Both the position numbers and the translations under genes were made by a program. Below are positions 1-12,900 of a stretch of DNA of 64,000 nt, piece by piece (positions within the stretch are counted from its first letter, which is position 1; each line of letters starts with the position of its first letter). The notes under the pieces were generated by a model that was given only the letters and a program-made list of their open reading frames with translations, made no database searches and was not told the origin of the DNA. Source of the DNA: Paramecium octaurelia (taxonomy: Eukaryota > Ciliophora > Oligohymenophorea > Peniculida > Parameciidae); contig CAJJDP010000159.1 of NCBI GenBank assembly GCA_905182995.1, forward strand, positions 124,001 through 188,000, read 5' to 3'.

Positions 1-55
1 GCTTTTAATTTAGATAGCAATTAATATTAAGGATGCTGAGAGGATGTAGAATCAG

Positions 56-884
56 TCAGAAGTATAAAATAATTTTCTATAAATTTAACATCAATTATTT
101 ACTTGCCTAATTATCATATTCGAATAGGAATTAACCCATTTCATAATTAAGAAAGAAATGCTACAATGGATCTTTTGACCTTTTAAGTAAATATTGTTAA
201 ATTTATGTTCTTTACATCTTCCATAAGTCGTCATTTTCAAATCCTCTCTTAATTAACATATAAAAGCATTATCTTTATGTATCAAAAATTGTAAATCCTT
301 TGAAAATTATCTATTCTTTTGCACATTAACCAGATTATTTGGATACTTCCATTTATAATTCTACATCATTCGAAAATAATAGTTTCTGATTATCTGAAAT
401 TTATGAGAAGAGATTAGGAGCAAGCATTGAATGAAAGTTTTAGATTAAATAATATTCTTTTTTTTGAATTATTTTCTCAACCTCAAAAAATGTCAAAGCT
501 TCTAACTCCTCTTTGAAGAACTGTATATTAGGAATGAAATACTTTAATATAATGTTCTTAGACTATCAAAATGGAGAAAATCTCATTTAATAATTCAGCT
601 AAATAAATATCCTCAACCGAATTTTAGGTTATCAGAATCAGAAACCTTTCTTTTTATACTGAATTGCAAATACTTTAAAAATCATCAAATTTTCCTCTTA
701 TTTTTCCATATACATTGCTCATTTCCAAAACTTTATCTTCTAATACATCTTATTCATTTAATTTTTTTCTAACATCTTTCTGAAATGCAAACCATTTTGG
801 GTCTAGTTCAATGTCTCTTCTCATTTCAAAGAAGAATATAGACCTCTTTAAATCATAAATCAGGAATCCTCTAAATTATAGCAT
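56..884 (-). CDS. Unknown protein, ~268 aa, one 22-nt intron
   Basis: Read with TAA/TAG as Gln, the minus strand is open from the ATG at 884 to TGA at 56-58 once one 22-nt GTA...CAG intron (near 520-545) is removed. The product starts MLQFRGFLIYDLKRS and carries an acidic/basic middle part (KKLNEQDVLEDKVLEMSNVY) that could form a short helix. There is no signal peptide or clear membrane segment. I do not recognise a family. The upstream ATG was chosen over an in-frame Met about 20 codons later because the frame stays open. It lies tandem to the RBR gene, about 1 kb away. Confidence 0.6.
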
Positions 885-1904
885 TTATTAATTAATAAAG
901 ATCATAAAATTAGGTAAAATCTCATCATAACCTATGTTTATTATCTATACGAAAAAAATAGGAATTTTGTTGACAAAAATACTAATATAAAATATTTAAT
1001 GAATTAATATTTCTTAATTTAATCTTAATGACAAATCAAAAAGTATTTTATATAACTTATCATTGATTCTTGCTCAAAGAAGAAAATATTATCCATTTAG
1101 TTAGTGTTAACATATATAGATTTCTATCTTTGTTTGTTTATGATTGTAAACTACAATATAAAATTGCGACATTAGAATTTAATTGGGAGGAGGGGATTCG
1201 ATACCATTTTTACGCCTGACTTTAATTAAGACAATATAAGTAGATTATGGGCTGTATAGAAAATCTTACTGATCATTTTCATAGAATAATGTAGTAACTA
1301 TAATTAGTTAAAAATTTTATTCTATTTGTTTATTCCTTTTTCTAGCTTAATATTAATTGGGATGTAGATTGAATATGAAAATTATGAGCATAGAAATATC
1401 TTAGACATAAATTATCAGGATAACCCTTTAATCTTATTTACATTCATTCAAAATATCTATGCTAAGTAATTAAAAATAAAACATGTGATTAAATTTGATA
1501 GATTTCTAACATTTTTATAATCAGTTCTAATCTAAAATACTTCATTACTTATGAAATCTGAAAATACTCTAAAACAAAAGCCAAAAATAAAAAAGATACA
1601 AAGAAATTAAAATCTAGTGTAGAACTTTTGATAACTGTACCAGTCATAGATAATGGAATAGCATCTTAAGAGTTAATCAATATTATCATCCACTTGGTAA
1701 CAATCTCAAGATAATAAAATTTGTTTTTGAAACATTAGAAAAATTAAATTAATCAAAATTTTCTAAACTTCTTTATTAAACTGACTAGTAAGGACACCAA
1801 GAAAAAGAGAATCTTTATGCATTCGTACAACACTACAAAAGGGTATAGGACTATTCCTCCAATAAAATAAACAAAAAAAGTGACCATTACAAATTAAACA
1901 GTTC
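885..1904. other. 1-kb gap with a possible decayed histidine-kinase-like stretch
   Basis: No intact gene is visible. On the plus strand around 1340-1740, pieces in two frames resemble parts of a sensor histidine kinase: a helix like DRFLTFLQSVLIQN and, about 120 nt on, ITVPVIDNGIASQEL, which recalls the DNG(x)GI box of the ATPase domain. The pieces are not joined by a credible intron and there is no clear start. A decayed gene copy is my best guess, but such short similarities are weak in AT-rich DNA. Confidence 0.25.
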
Positions 1905-2778
1905 TCAACCTAAAATTAATAAATATTTTTACCTACCAACTGCATCATTGTCCCATCGATTAAATATATAATAGGCTCCAGAGAAAGGATGTCCTACAAG
2001 TAAGATAACTCCCAATACTATCCAAACAGGCGACAATAAGAAGAACAACAAGAAAGGCAGAATTTTATATAATGTTGGATACTTCCATGGTTTGGTATCT
2101 GAGTATTGCTTATTTGGACATCCAAAAAAATAGTTGTAATTATTATAATGTTATTCTAAATTATTTTTCTTAAACAAAATACATGTATATTTTCTCCTGC
2201 AAATCCAACAAAATTAATATTCGCACCTCTTACATGTCATATGATTGCATCCACCTTCTTTTTGAACTACGATCTTGCATTTTGGACATCTTTATATTTT
2301 CTCTTGCCTACTATCTAAGACAAATATTGAGTCCATCAATTCATCACAACTCCTCAGTCCATGGTATTAATTCCCACAATCAACACAAATTTCTTATCCA
2401 CACGAGCATCTTTTGGAATCCAAATGAACATAGTATTCACATTATTTATTAGGACAGTGTCTTAATGTGGGATCACTCTCACCATATTAAAGTGTTCTTA
2501 ATTTTGCATATTTGTCGAGTTTGATTTTTTCAATATTTGAAACAACTTCATCATATGAGAGCTCGTACAGACAGGAAGGACATCTAATCTGCATTACTAT
2601 TCCTTCATCTATTTTTACATTTAAATACTATTCTAAACATTTTCTAATATTATTAACAAATCAACCTGCAAAATACGTGCTTACACTTTAATTCAGAATT
2701 ATCTTCTTTTTGTTCCTAACAAATTGGACATTAATTGAAGTTTTATGAAAGGCCATCATAATCAATAACTTCTTGCAT
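1905..2778 (-). CDS. RBR-type E3 ubiquitin ligase with C-terminal membrane segment
   Basis: About 265-283 aa depending on splicing. The order RING1 - IBR - RING2 is clear. RING1 begins CPICQEQ and continues KCKHVFCRKC after removal of a 22-nt intron. The IBR part has the paired cysteines RCSCGQEICVDC. RING2 reads CPKCKIVVQKEGGCNHMTC, where the Cys of GGCNHM sits at the position of the catalytic cysteine that takes ubiquitin as a thioester in the RBR family (parkin Cys431). A 27-nt in-frame intron is likely just after RING2. A strongly hydrophobic stretch (ILPFLLFFLLSPVWIVLG) follows, so the enzyme is probably anchored in a membrane with the catalytic part in the cytosol. A last 27-nt intron may overlap the final codons. 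Confidence 0.9.
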
Positions 2779-2999
2779 ATTTTATAATAAAATGTAAATT
2801 AAATATTAAATCAAAAAGTAAAAGAAATCTTCAACTGAGTTATGTAACTCCAAAATATCTCAATAATTTGAGTAAATCTTCAAAGCATCTATGAAATCAT
2901 AGGATTGCCAAATAAATACTTAATATCTTATTGATATTTTTGCTTGATTTATAATATATAAATTATTGATACTAAAATTATGGTAAGATCAATAAGTAT

Positions 3000-4514
3000 T
3001 CATATCTATGACAAATTTAAAATAAAGAGATCATTAAATGACATGGTGTGTCTATCACCTCCAAAGAGAACCATTTGATTTTCTAAAACTGCGATTGCAT
3101 GTCCATCACGAGCACATGGTTTTTTTCCACTAATTACATTTTTACCATTACATAGAGGAAGTATAAATCTAAAATTAAAAACAAATAATACTTGGATATT
3201 ATTTATTTTCCAAACTCAGTCAATGTTCCTTTTGCTAGTTTTAAATCCTATTTTGGATTTCCAATTAAAAGTATGGAAGTTTTTAATTTTTCTGTAATAT
3301 TGCAATCATCTTAAAATGAATCTCGTTTATTGGTTTCAACATCAAAAAGTTTTAGCATAGCAGCCTTTTTCTTAAGACAATCTGATTTCCTTCTTTCTTG
3401 AACATGATTTTTGGAAGGAATAATTGAAGAATCATGTTTTTTATGAGCCTCGTTCATTATTACATTCTAACTTTTAGGAAAATAATATTATTAAGATTGA
3501 GTAAAGGATCTGACCTTTTTGGGTGATTAACATGAAGACTTCCTTAAATTAAAAGGTCTAATTATTGGTGTAAACTTAACAGACTTTCTTTTACTCTGTG
3601 GACTTTGATTAGATTTAATAGGAGAAGGAACTTCCATATCCTTTCTTCGAGAAGTATCTTAATTAATTGTCTTCCATTCTTACTTACTTATATTAAAAGT
3701 AAGTAAGTCATCCAATTCCCAAGTTATATCATGTATCCCTCCAAAAAGTACTAGCTAACCTTCATAAGCTACAAGGGAATGTCCAGATCTATTCATGGGA
3801 ATATCACTAGAACCACAAATGGGGATGGAATTCCATTCTTATTTTGACAAATCAAATTGCCATAAATCATTGAATCTAATATCTCCATTCTTTCCTCCAA
3901 ACATATATAGAATTTAATTATGAATAGCTATAGAACTAGCATCTCTTGGAAGGGGTTGTCTTCCTTTGGATCTATTCAGTTTAATCCAATTATTTAGATT
4001 GAAATTAAATGAATATAATTCATTAGAATGTTTGCAAATATCAGAAGTGTAAAAGCCTCCAAATATAAATAATTTATCACTATAAACAGCAGAACTATAG
4101 CTATCTAATGGTTATGGATATGAGTCGTTTATCTCAAGTTTTTTCCAAAATCTTTGATTGACGTCATGAACAAATATTTCATTTGTGGATATAGAATCAG
4201 CTATTTATCCTCCGAATAAATAAAGACAACTCTTGTAGGCATAAAGTGAATGACGACAACGAGGACCAGGCTCATATTCGCATTTTATGATTCGCCAAAA
4301 ATAGGAGTCACCATTCATATTGAGTTTATAAAAGTCTTACAAAATGCCTTCAGCTTACTGATATCCCCCATACAAATATAAACTAAGTCAAATAAAACAA
4401 TTACTGGTTATCATGGATAGCTATGGCAGAGTTTGAACGAGGAGTATAATTTTTACCTAATAATTTGCATTCTTGCCATTTGGGATCTAGCTCGTCTTTA
4501 ATGGCTTTAGTCAT
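3000..4514 (-). CDS. Kelch-repeat (beta-propeller) protein
   Basis: 489 aa after removing two introns (22 and 23 nt). Repeated kelch signatures are visible: LYLFGGQ, LFIFGGF, LYMFGGK, LVLFGG and, near the C-terminus, MVLFGGD, each followed 20-30 residues later by a Trp/aromatic position. An insert of roughly 130 residues, rich in Ser, Lys and basic patches (starting SRRKDMEVPSPIKSNQ), separates the first four or five blades from the last. Kelch propellers usually mediate protein binding. There is no BTB or catalytic domain, so the partner is unknown. It is convergent with nothing and lies just upstream (tandem) of the RBR gene. Confidence 0.9.
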
Positions 4515-4806
4515 CAAAGGCAAGTATTTATACTATGTTTCTTACACTTATGATGAAGGAGGACTTAATGGGGAAAGTTCACTTGAATCTTTTCTTCTTT
4601 ATTATTATGATTTTTTTTGGGTACATGAAATGAATCTAAATAATTATGATGTTAAGCTAAAAAATAAAAATTATTGATATGAAGTTTTGTTTAAGATGTC
4701 TAATAATTGTTCGGTCATTTATTACATTAGATTCAATTGATTAAACACTAAAGTTTAAATGATATGTATAATATTAGATAAAGAATTGATATATTAAATT
4801 TATTTT

Positions 4807-5676
4807 ATGATATCTCTTTATTATATTCTAAACTTTCTGTTAATTAGCATATATCCAATTTCTAGGATTTTTAGACTATTCAATTTCTTTATTTTGGATC
4901 TGTCTGATGAATTAGATACGACTAGAGAAAACTCAATATTTTATACTATCATGGCATTGGCAGTAATTAAATACTTAAGAAGTTATTCTACTATATAATT
5001 TTTGAGCTCGCTTTTTTTAACAATAAAAATTGCATTGATAACCAGTTATTTGTTTGTGGATGCTAAAATTAGTTTATTATATGGAGGTGCTTGTTTGGCC
5101 ATATTTGTTTTGTGTAGTGAACCTAAATTTAATGGTAAAACAAAAATCTAACATCGAAGAGATCTAAGAATTTGAAGAACTGGTTAGAGTCAAATTTAAG
5201 GATAATGAAAACGGAGATATAATTGAAGAATTAAATGAGAGATTTACTAAGAAACAGAAAGGGAAAGAAAAAAAAAGAAGAAAATATAAAATTATAAAAT
5301 GACTGAAATGGTATTTGCTGAGTTTTATATTGATTGGGCAGATACTTGTAATTATGTACTATTTTATTTATATTCATTGAAAGACTAAGGAAATTTGGGC
5401 TAATCATTCATGCAAATATACAACAAATGGATTGAAATTTATTTAATTAACTTAGCCAAAATACCAAGATTGGCTGAATGTTATAGGATTAATACAAGAG
5501 CAATGTCTAGGTAATTGCCTAGTGTAATTCTGTTCGAAGACGGAGAGGAAGCACAAAGATTTCCTCTTATTGATGAAAAACCTAATAAAATACCAAAAGT
5601 ATTGAAATATGGATAGAAAGAATTGCAAAGTTACTTTGATTTAGAGAAAGGATATCTTGCCACAAGAGATTTATGA
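4807..5676 (+). CDS. TMX2-like thioredoxin-related transmembrane protein
   Basis: About 272 aa. The N-terminal half is hydrophobic, with two or three membrane segments (FLLISIYPISRIF; FLSSLFLTIKIALITSYLF). After a 25-nt intron comes a charged linker (EFEELVRVKFKDNENG), then a thioredoxin-like region: VFAEFYIDWADTCNY, a 28-nt intron, then NGLKFIQL and LAECYRINTRAMSRQLPS ahead of VILFEDGEEA. This order matches TMX2, an ER/mitochondria-contact protein. The active site has a single Cys (WADTC) rather than CxxC, as in TMX2-type members that are not classical oxidoreductases. Two one-base frame changes are needed: near the A9 run at ~5255 and at ~5450. I take these as probable sequence errors, though early decay is possible. 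Confidence 0.7.
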
Positions 5677-5736
5677 GTTTATATATATATTCGGTACATT
5701 AACTATAATTTATAATTATTTTCATAAATATTTTTT

Positions 5737-6914
5737 ATGTATTCTCCAGATTCTTCTATTGATGACAGATACTTTTATAACCCTATGAACTCACTCTCAG
5801 AATCAGAATAAGATATGACATTTTAAAACAAGTCCTCCTTAATTAGTGAATAACCTGCTGTTGTAGCAAAAAAAACAGGCACTATCATTGAAAATTCAGT
5901 ACAATCACTCGAAAAAAAAACAATCAACTTTAAAATGGACAATATTGATAACTTCAAGGAAGTAAAGTTGCCTGATCAATCTTTCAATAAATAAACGCCA
6001 TAGCCTACTCAAAATGTCTAGAAAGCTCAACCTCAAGTAAATTAAAATGTCAAAGTTCAAAAAACAATTGACCAGAAACCTACAGCTGTTGGAAATTCTA
6101 TTGCGGAATAAACAAATACAAGTGCCAGGAAAAAACCAAGAATTTTTGATCCTCTTAATACAGATGAAAAATTGGAGTAGACATGTAACTAAATGATTCA
6201 TATTATTTACAGCATTCTTAAAAGAACTTAATAGAATGGCTGGAGAAGAAGCTTAAAAGAAACACGTAGAGGTCAAACAAATGTAATTTAAATATTATTA
6301 ATCTATATAGCTAAAATGCTGAGGATCTAATAATTCAAAAGCAATTATTTCTATTCACTAATTATAATGAGAAGAATGTACAATAATACATTGACAAAGC
6401 AAAAGATTAAGTTGAAAGGTTGCAAAGCTAATAGGAACTTTTACTGTAATTCAAAGAGTACAATGATAAATTAAACGAAATTGGACCTCAGTGCTTGGAT
6501 AAGGATATGACTCTATTAGATGTAAATGATTAGCATTAACAGTAGTAAACATCTGCAGAAAAAAGGAAGCAGAAATCCAGGGAAGAATTTAAATTACTAT
6601 ATACTCAAATAGCCAAAATGGAGATGGCAAGTAGAACCGATTATGACCAGGATTGTACTGAGATGATCTCAAATATGTTGAAGGATATAGAAATCAAACT
6701 AAAATTAGAATTTGCAATCGAAAATCTATAAAGGCTCAAGCCTTAACTTTAGTTGCTTAAAAACAATAGAAATTTTTAAACCGAGTTCCAAGCTTATTTG
6801 GATTTAATAAAATAGTCTTAGAAATATGAATCAGAAAAATTGAAGCCTTAGTTAGAATTAATGAAATCGAGTCTTAAGATAAGAGCATAAAAGATTTTTT
6901 AATAGATAAATTGA
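5737..6914 (+). CDS. Coiled-coil protein, 373 aa
   Basis: Two 28-nt introns (around 6188 and 6280) restore a continuous frame to TGA at 6912. The first ~150 residues are low-complexity and rich in Ser, Gln, Lys and Asn. The rest is strongly helical with heptad-like spacing, for example KAKDQVERLQSQQELLLQF and FAIENLQRLKPQLQLL. There is no signal peptide or membrane segment. Such proteins in ciliates are often cytoskeletal or basal-body-associated, but nothing in the sequence fixes the role. It is convergent with the giant Cys-rich gene, whose stop lies 30 bp away. Confidence 0.75.
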
Positions 6915-6944
6915 TAATTATAAATTACGATAAATTTTTAACAT

Positions 6945-9900
6945 TCAAAAATTTACTTCGTTTTCTCCCACAACAGTGAACAATTTTGTTGATTAAATTT
7001 TTATTTAGTTGTTTAAAACTTTAGGTTTTAACATCCTGTCGAATATTCTTTTTAGCTATAAAATCTGTGAATAAGAATCCAATGCCAAACTAAAAGTTAG
7101 GATTAAACTAAACATAAAAATATTTAACCATCCAAGCATGTTTGAAAATTCACTATTGTAGAATATTTCTTTGGAGCAATAAACTAAAAATGAACAAGTA
7201 TTGAAACTGACACAAAATTCAGTAACAATAATTTTATAGTTTTCAAATTGATGCTCAAAAGGTTATAATAGTAAAACATAGATGGCAAAAATTGAAGAGA
7301 TGAAGCTAATTAACAAAGTCTGAAATATAGGACTATCTTGAAGTAAGACTAATGAGTAAATAAAACACAACTTTTTTACTAATGTTACTGTATTAAATTG
7401 TTTGTTCCATTTATTCCTTCCAATATTCAATCCATCAACCAAAACATATAGGCTCTTCTAGAATACATTTTTCTTTGACAATGAGGCATAAAATATCAAG
7501 ATCAAAAACGCATTTATCAACAAGGTTACAGCTGCTAAAAGGGAGCTCCACTTTAGTAAAGTTGATTCGGTGTTGAAATTCATAACTTGTAACAATGCTG
7601 AGAAAGTTAAATCATAATAATTTGATAAGAAAATTCTAATCAATCCTGAAAAGAAAAAGTATTGCATATAGGAGAAGGCAGTAGAAAAAACTAACTGGTA
7701 AGCCTTCATGATTAGAAGATAAAAGTATCTCGAAATTTTGCTTGGAGTATCACCCCAACCCAAAGTGGGTTTTTTTAAAATATAAGTAATAAGTATGGCA
7801 AGGAAATAATTAGCAAAACCTACAACCATGCAAATTAAGAAACTTTAAAAATTAACTCCAAAATACGCATTCACTCCAAACATGTTGAATTTGCCTGGAG
7901 GAAATATTTCTGGTGTTTGCAAATTCAATGAACCTTCAAGAAAAGAATTAAATTAAACATAATCAAGTAGAGGTTGCAAAGTAACAAAGTTGAATACATC
8001 AAAATATAGATCTAAATGGTATGGAAAGTTGATATTTATGTATCTAATGTATGATAGCTGCTATAAAACATCTATTAAATTAAATAATATTTCTAAGTTT
8101 CCACTAAGAAAGGAAACTATTGCCAAAGCTAAAACTGAGTAGATGATAAGTTAACTCAAAAAAGCTGCATTAGCAGCAACAGATTTTGAGTCTTCAGATA
8201 CTACAAATGAGTCATTCAAAATTATGTCTTCTTGTTATATAAATAAGGTATTATCAAATTGATTTACTAGATATATTGATTTTATAATAACTTATAGATT
8301 TGGCTTCAAAATCTATTCTTTAATAGTTAGAGTAATTCTATAAGAGGCATCATCTAATTCATAGGAGATTGGTTTGATAGGTACAATATTAAAAGAAAAA
8401 TCAACAGAGTCTTTGTTTGTGAAAAGAATTTGCATTTAACTTAGAAAATCATCAGGAGTAATTGAAGTGCTATTTAGTTTGACTTTTTCAGAAAAACTCA
8501 CTTTTACATCCTAGGTCTATTCCGTTTATTTTGTTAATAAAGTAAGAACGATTTTAGGATAAACAAGATAGTAACATTCACTCATAGATGATACGACTTT
8601 ACATTTCCAATTTGATTCAACGAAGCAATTCGAATCGCATCCATCATTAGGTTTAATATTACCATCATCACATTCTTCAAAGATGGGATTTAAGATTCCA
8701 TCACCGCATTTGCTTTAACAATATGGGCCATTTGGATTAAAACCTTTAGGACATTCGATACACTCTCCCTGATAACAATTAACACAATAGATATCACAAG
8801 AATACTAGCATTCATAACAACCATCATATTCAATGTCATTTCCATCATCACAATATTCTTGTCCATTAACTATCTTATCTCCACATTTTGTTTAGCATTA
8901 TTATGTGGCTGAGTTATAATAATATCCTTTAAGTTCATTACATTTTTGGCAAATCTTACCATTGCAATCATTGCATCCGAGAGGACATTGGATTTTGCAA
9001 TCATAGCATCCATCATAAGGCAGAAAATTGCCATCATCGCATTCTTCTAATGGCAGTTAAATCATGCCATCTCCACAAAATCCCTAACAATGGTTGGGAA
9101 AACATTTTTTAAAGAAGGAATCCCATAAACACTCTTGATTATTAATATCGATTTTGCATCCATCTTAAGTAATGATTTCTAGACAAGTTTTTAGATTGGT
9201 GCATCCACCTTCAATTTTGTTAGTACATCCTTTGAGATAATTTTGACATTCGATATGAGTTTTAAATTCAACAGGGGCAGTACTGCATGTTTTTTAGACA
9301 CACTAATAATCTGGATAATCAAACCATTGGCATTCATTCATTTAATAATCAAAAGTGCAAGCATCTTCTAAGGTTGCATCTTCACAATAGGTTCTGTCGA
9401 TGCACTCATATCCATTAGTAGTACATTTGAAATTCTCCATAGCAATTCTACAAGTTTCATCATTTCTGTAAGGAAAATCATCACATTCAATTTACTTACA
9501 TCCAATAATTTAGCATTGTTTATTTGAAAGGAAACCCTCGCATTATGCAGTAGTTTCGAAATTGGAGGGAGCATTACTACATACTTTTTCTCTGCATCTT
9601 GATTAATCTAAATCCCAAAAACATGGGATTCCTGCACTATTCATTTATCCTGGGAGACTACAAGCATCCATTGTGTATTTCTTGCAAACATTGTGACCTT
9701 CAAAACAGGCATCCGAATTATTATTGCTTGTGCACAATGATTTTGGAAAATATGCTTGGCAATCTGTTGGTGTGTATAGGACTAGAGGAGCAGTTGAGCA
9801 ACTTTTAATTTAGCATTTACTTTGAAACCATTAACAATCAATGTTATTTTTGTCGAAAACACACTGATCTTGTATTGTATAATTAGCACAATCATCTAAT

Positions 9901-12900
9901 TCGATGCATCCTGCTAAGGAAGTATTCACAGTGCAATTTTTCCATAGAGCATTACATTTCAAATGGGTATCATTATATGTATCTAATACAATACAGGTAT
10001 TTAAGGTAAAGCATTTAGTCTATTGGGTGCTCCAATAGCAAGGATTATAAGCACTATCAACTTAACACATTGAATCAATCAAATATAAAGAACAGTCATT
10101 GAATAATGATTGGCATTTCTTGACCCCTGGAACAATAGTGCATATTTTATCTTAATAATATTCTTCGCATTCTTCTACGGTATCGTACTATTTTGATTTT
10201 TGGGCACTTTAACAATCAGCCACACACACATTATTAGTGGAATCAAATTGACAATTTTTTAGCCAATCATCACAGTCTTCTAGACTAGTAGGAACACCAA
10301 CATAATTAGAACATGTCCTATCTTCACATTTTGAACTTGTGGAATTCCATAGACATCCGTGGTTACTACTATTTGTACCAGCGTTGCAATCTGCCTCTAT
10401 GCTATATCTATGACAATATAAATAGGTCTCATATTTAACACAGACAGAATCGATAGGGTCCCACATACACAAAGTTGTTAGGTTATTGCAACTCAAACTA
10501 GTTGTATAACTTGAACAGACCAAGTATATACACTTATTTGAAGCTGAGTTAGCCACACATTGAGAATGGTATGCTTAACATTGAGCATGAGTTAAACCTG
10601 CTTAGGCCTTAGTTAGACAATAGTCAAAACAAGTAGGGGATTGGTTTCTATCCCAGAAGCACTTCTACCCAGTAATTGTGTATTCACATTGTCTGTAATA
10701 GTGATAATCGCTGCAATTATTGAATTTTAAAGTGCATTTATACGTATCTGAGGCGATGGTTTTTGTGGGATCCAAATATTGACACTCAGCATGTGATACT
10801 GGGAGTTGCGTTGAGCCTAATGCACAGGTCTTAGAGTAGGAACACATACTGTCACACCAATAGCATTTAGCCACGTATGTTTCTGCTGTGTTAAAATAGC
10901 CATACGCACTTTCACATATGGATTAACTGGTAATTTAACTGCAAGTCATATTTACACAACCTGAAACATATTTACAATACACCCAATGAAAATTACGGGC
11001 ACCGTCACAAATTGATGAACTTGTAATATCATAACAAGATCTAAATTCACAACCCTGTCCATTTCTATAATTCAGTTTGCAAATGGGACTTAATAGTTCA
11101 CAATCATAATTCCTGACTGCAGTAGAGTTGTATTTACAATTGATGTATGTAGTGCAACCATAACCATATTAATAATAACAGCTGTTCTTAAGACATTAAT
11201 AGATATCAGTATATTCATGACAAGCGGTAGCAACACAGAATGAATAACCAGGTTATTTGGTGCAATTCCTCCTCCATTTATAGCAGTCGTAATTAGTGGT
11301 TGGAGAAGTTATGTAAGGGCATTCTCGAGTTAGGCATTTGGAACCATCGTAATAGCATCTCTCACCATAATAGGTTACAGTATATGCACAATTGCTGACT
11401 CTTGTTTAAACATCAGAGCAATAATATACATAACTACAATATGATCCAGTGCCAGGATACCTGCACATGGCCGACATACTTTGGCAATTGGAGTCTGTGC
11501 TTGATGTAATACCAGAACAACTTGATGTTGCACAATAATAGCTAGAGGAGAGCCAAACACAACTTACATAATTAAGAGTATAACCGCATTAGTTTTGTGG
11601 ATAACTTGAACAATTCAATTTATCTCGACAATTGTAATAGTATGGGTCTATCATACATTCGTCATAATTTGCTATTATATAATTGCATAGTGTAGAACTA
11701 AAGGATGCACAATTGTATTTATGCTAACATTTATCATACGCTCCTGATATATCCCCTAAGCAATAAGAAGCATAATATAAACAAATATGGTGTTAATAGT
11801 ACCCCCCTGTTTGAATTGCACTGCAGTTTTCACTACCCAAGACTGTGCAAGAGGAAGAATAATAATAGCATTTAGACCCGTCTTATAGGACTGTTTTATT
11901 ACAAATTGCTGACGATAGCCCACTGCAACTAGTCTTTCTAGTTTCGCAGCCAGGACCAAAAGAACCATCCGAATTCATTTTAAATTGGCATTTAAACCCT
12001 TATCTCATTGCGAAACACTAGGATTCAGTAGTTGCAGTTGTATTCATCTCACAAGTGTAATCAGAACATGTTTGAGATGATATATTCCATTTACATTTTT
12101 CGTAAGTTGAATTGATAACACAAGATTATTCCTCAACATATTGAGAACAATTTGATTTTAATGGTATACAAGTAGTTGGTGTCTTGACTGTGCAATTAAT
12201 ATCATAGGCCTCGCAAGCACTATGGTATAGTGTAACTGTATCTACCTTCAATTCACAATTCAAAGAAGCACATGAACCAGACACCCATTTACATTTTTAT
12301 CCTGTTATGGTATAATTACATTAATTGATTAAATAATTAGAACATGAGGTTTATTTTTAATAGCAACCTACGACTGGTTAAACAGTGCATTTATTATACC
12401 ATGCAAAACATTTATCATGGGAATCATATAGTGGGGAATCAGGGGCATCAGAACAAAGTAAGTTGCTGGGTCTAAGTTTGCAGCCAAGTTAATCTGAATC
12501 TAATATGCAAATAGGATTAAATTGAACACACAGGATATTTGAGTTGACAGTGTCTATAGCATTACTGCAAGATCTGTCCTTACATGCTCTACCGTTCCAA
12601 TAACATGTTGTGCCATTATACAATCCGTAATTACATTGAACCTCATTCCCTAAACTGCTGCAAACTGTAGGCCAATCTTAACAGCCAGCCCCAGCAACTT
12701 TTAAAATACAGGGAACTGCTGCTCCTTAAGGTTTATATTTTAAGCAATCTTCATTTGTAACAAGTGTTATATCGGCATCAGAACATGATTTAGGAATACA
12801 TTTATTGGATGACCATTTACATTTCTCGCCAGTATTAGTTGTAAAACATTATTAGTCAAAATAATCATTGCATTATGCTTTCTTCTTTGTGCAACCTCTG

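Noticed and set aside
1180-1230. A GGATTCGATACC stretch resembling a tRNA T-arm
   Set aside because: No matching anticodon arm, D-arm or acceptor stem can be drawn on either strand.
2183-2452. 89-codon plus-strand frame
   Set aside because: It is antisense to the IBR-RING2 part of the RBR ligase, whose zinc ligands are conserved.
8640-9100. CGDG/DDGN modules as a separate gene
   Set aside because: They are in the same uninterrupted frame as both the surface-type repeats and the membrane part; no start or stop lies between.
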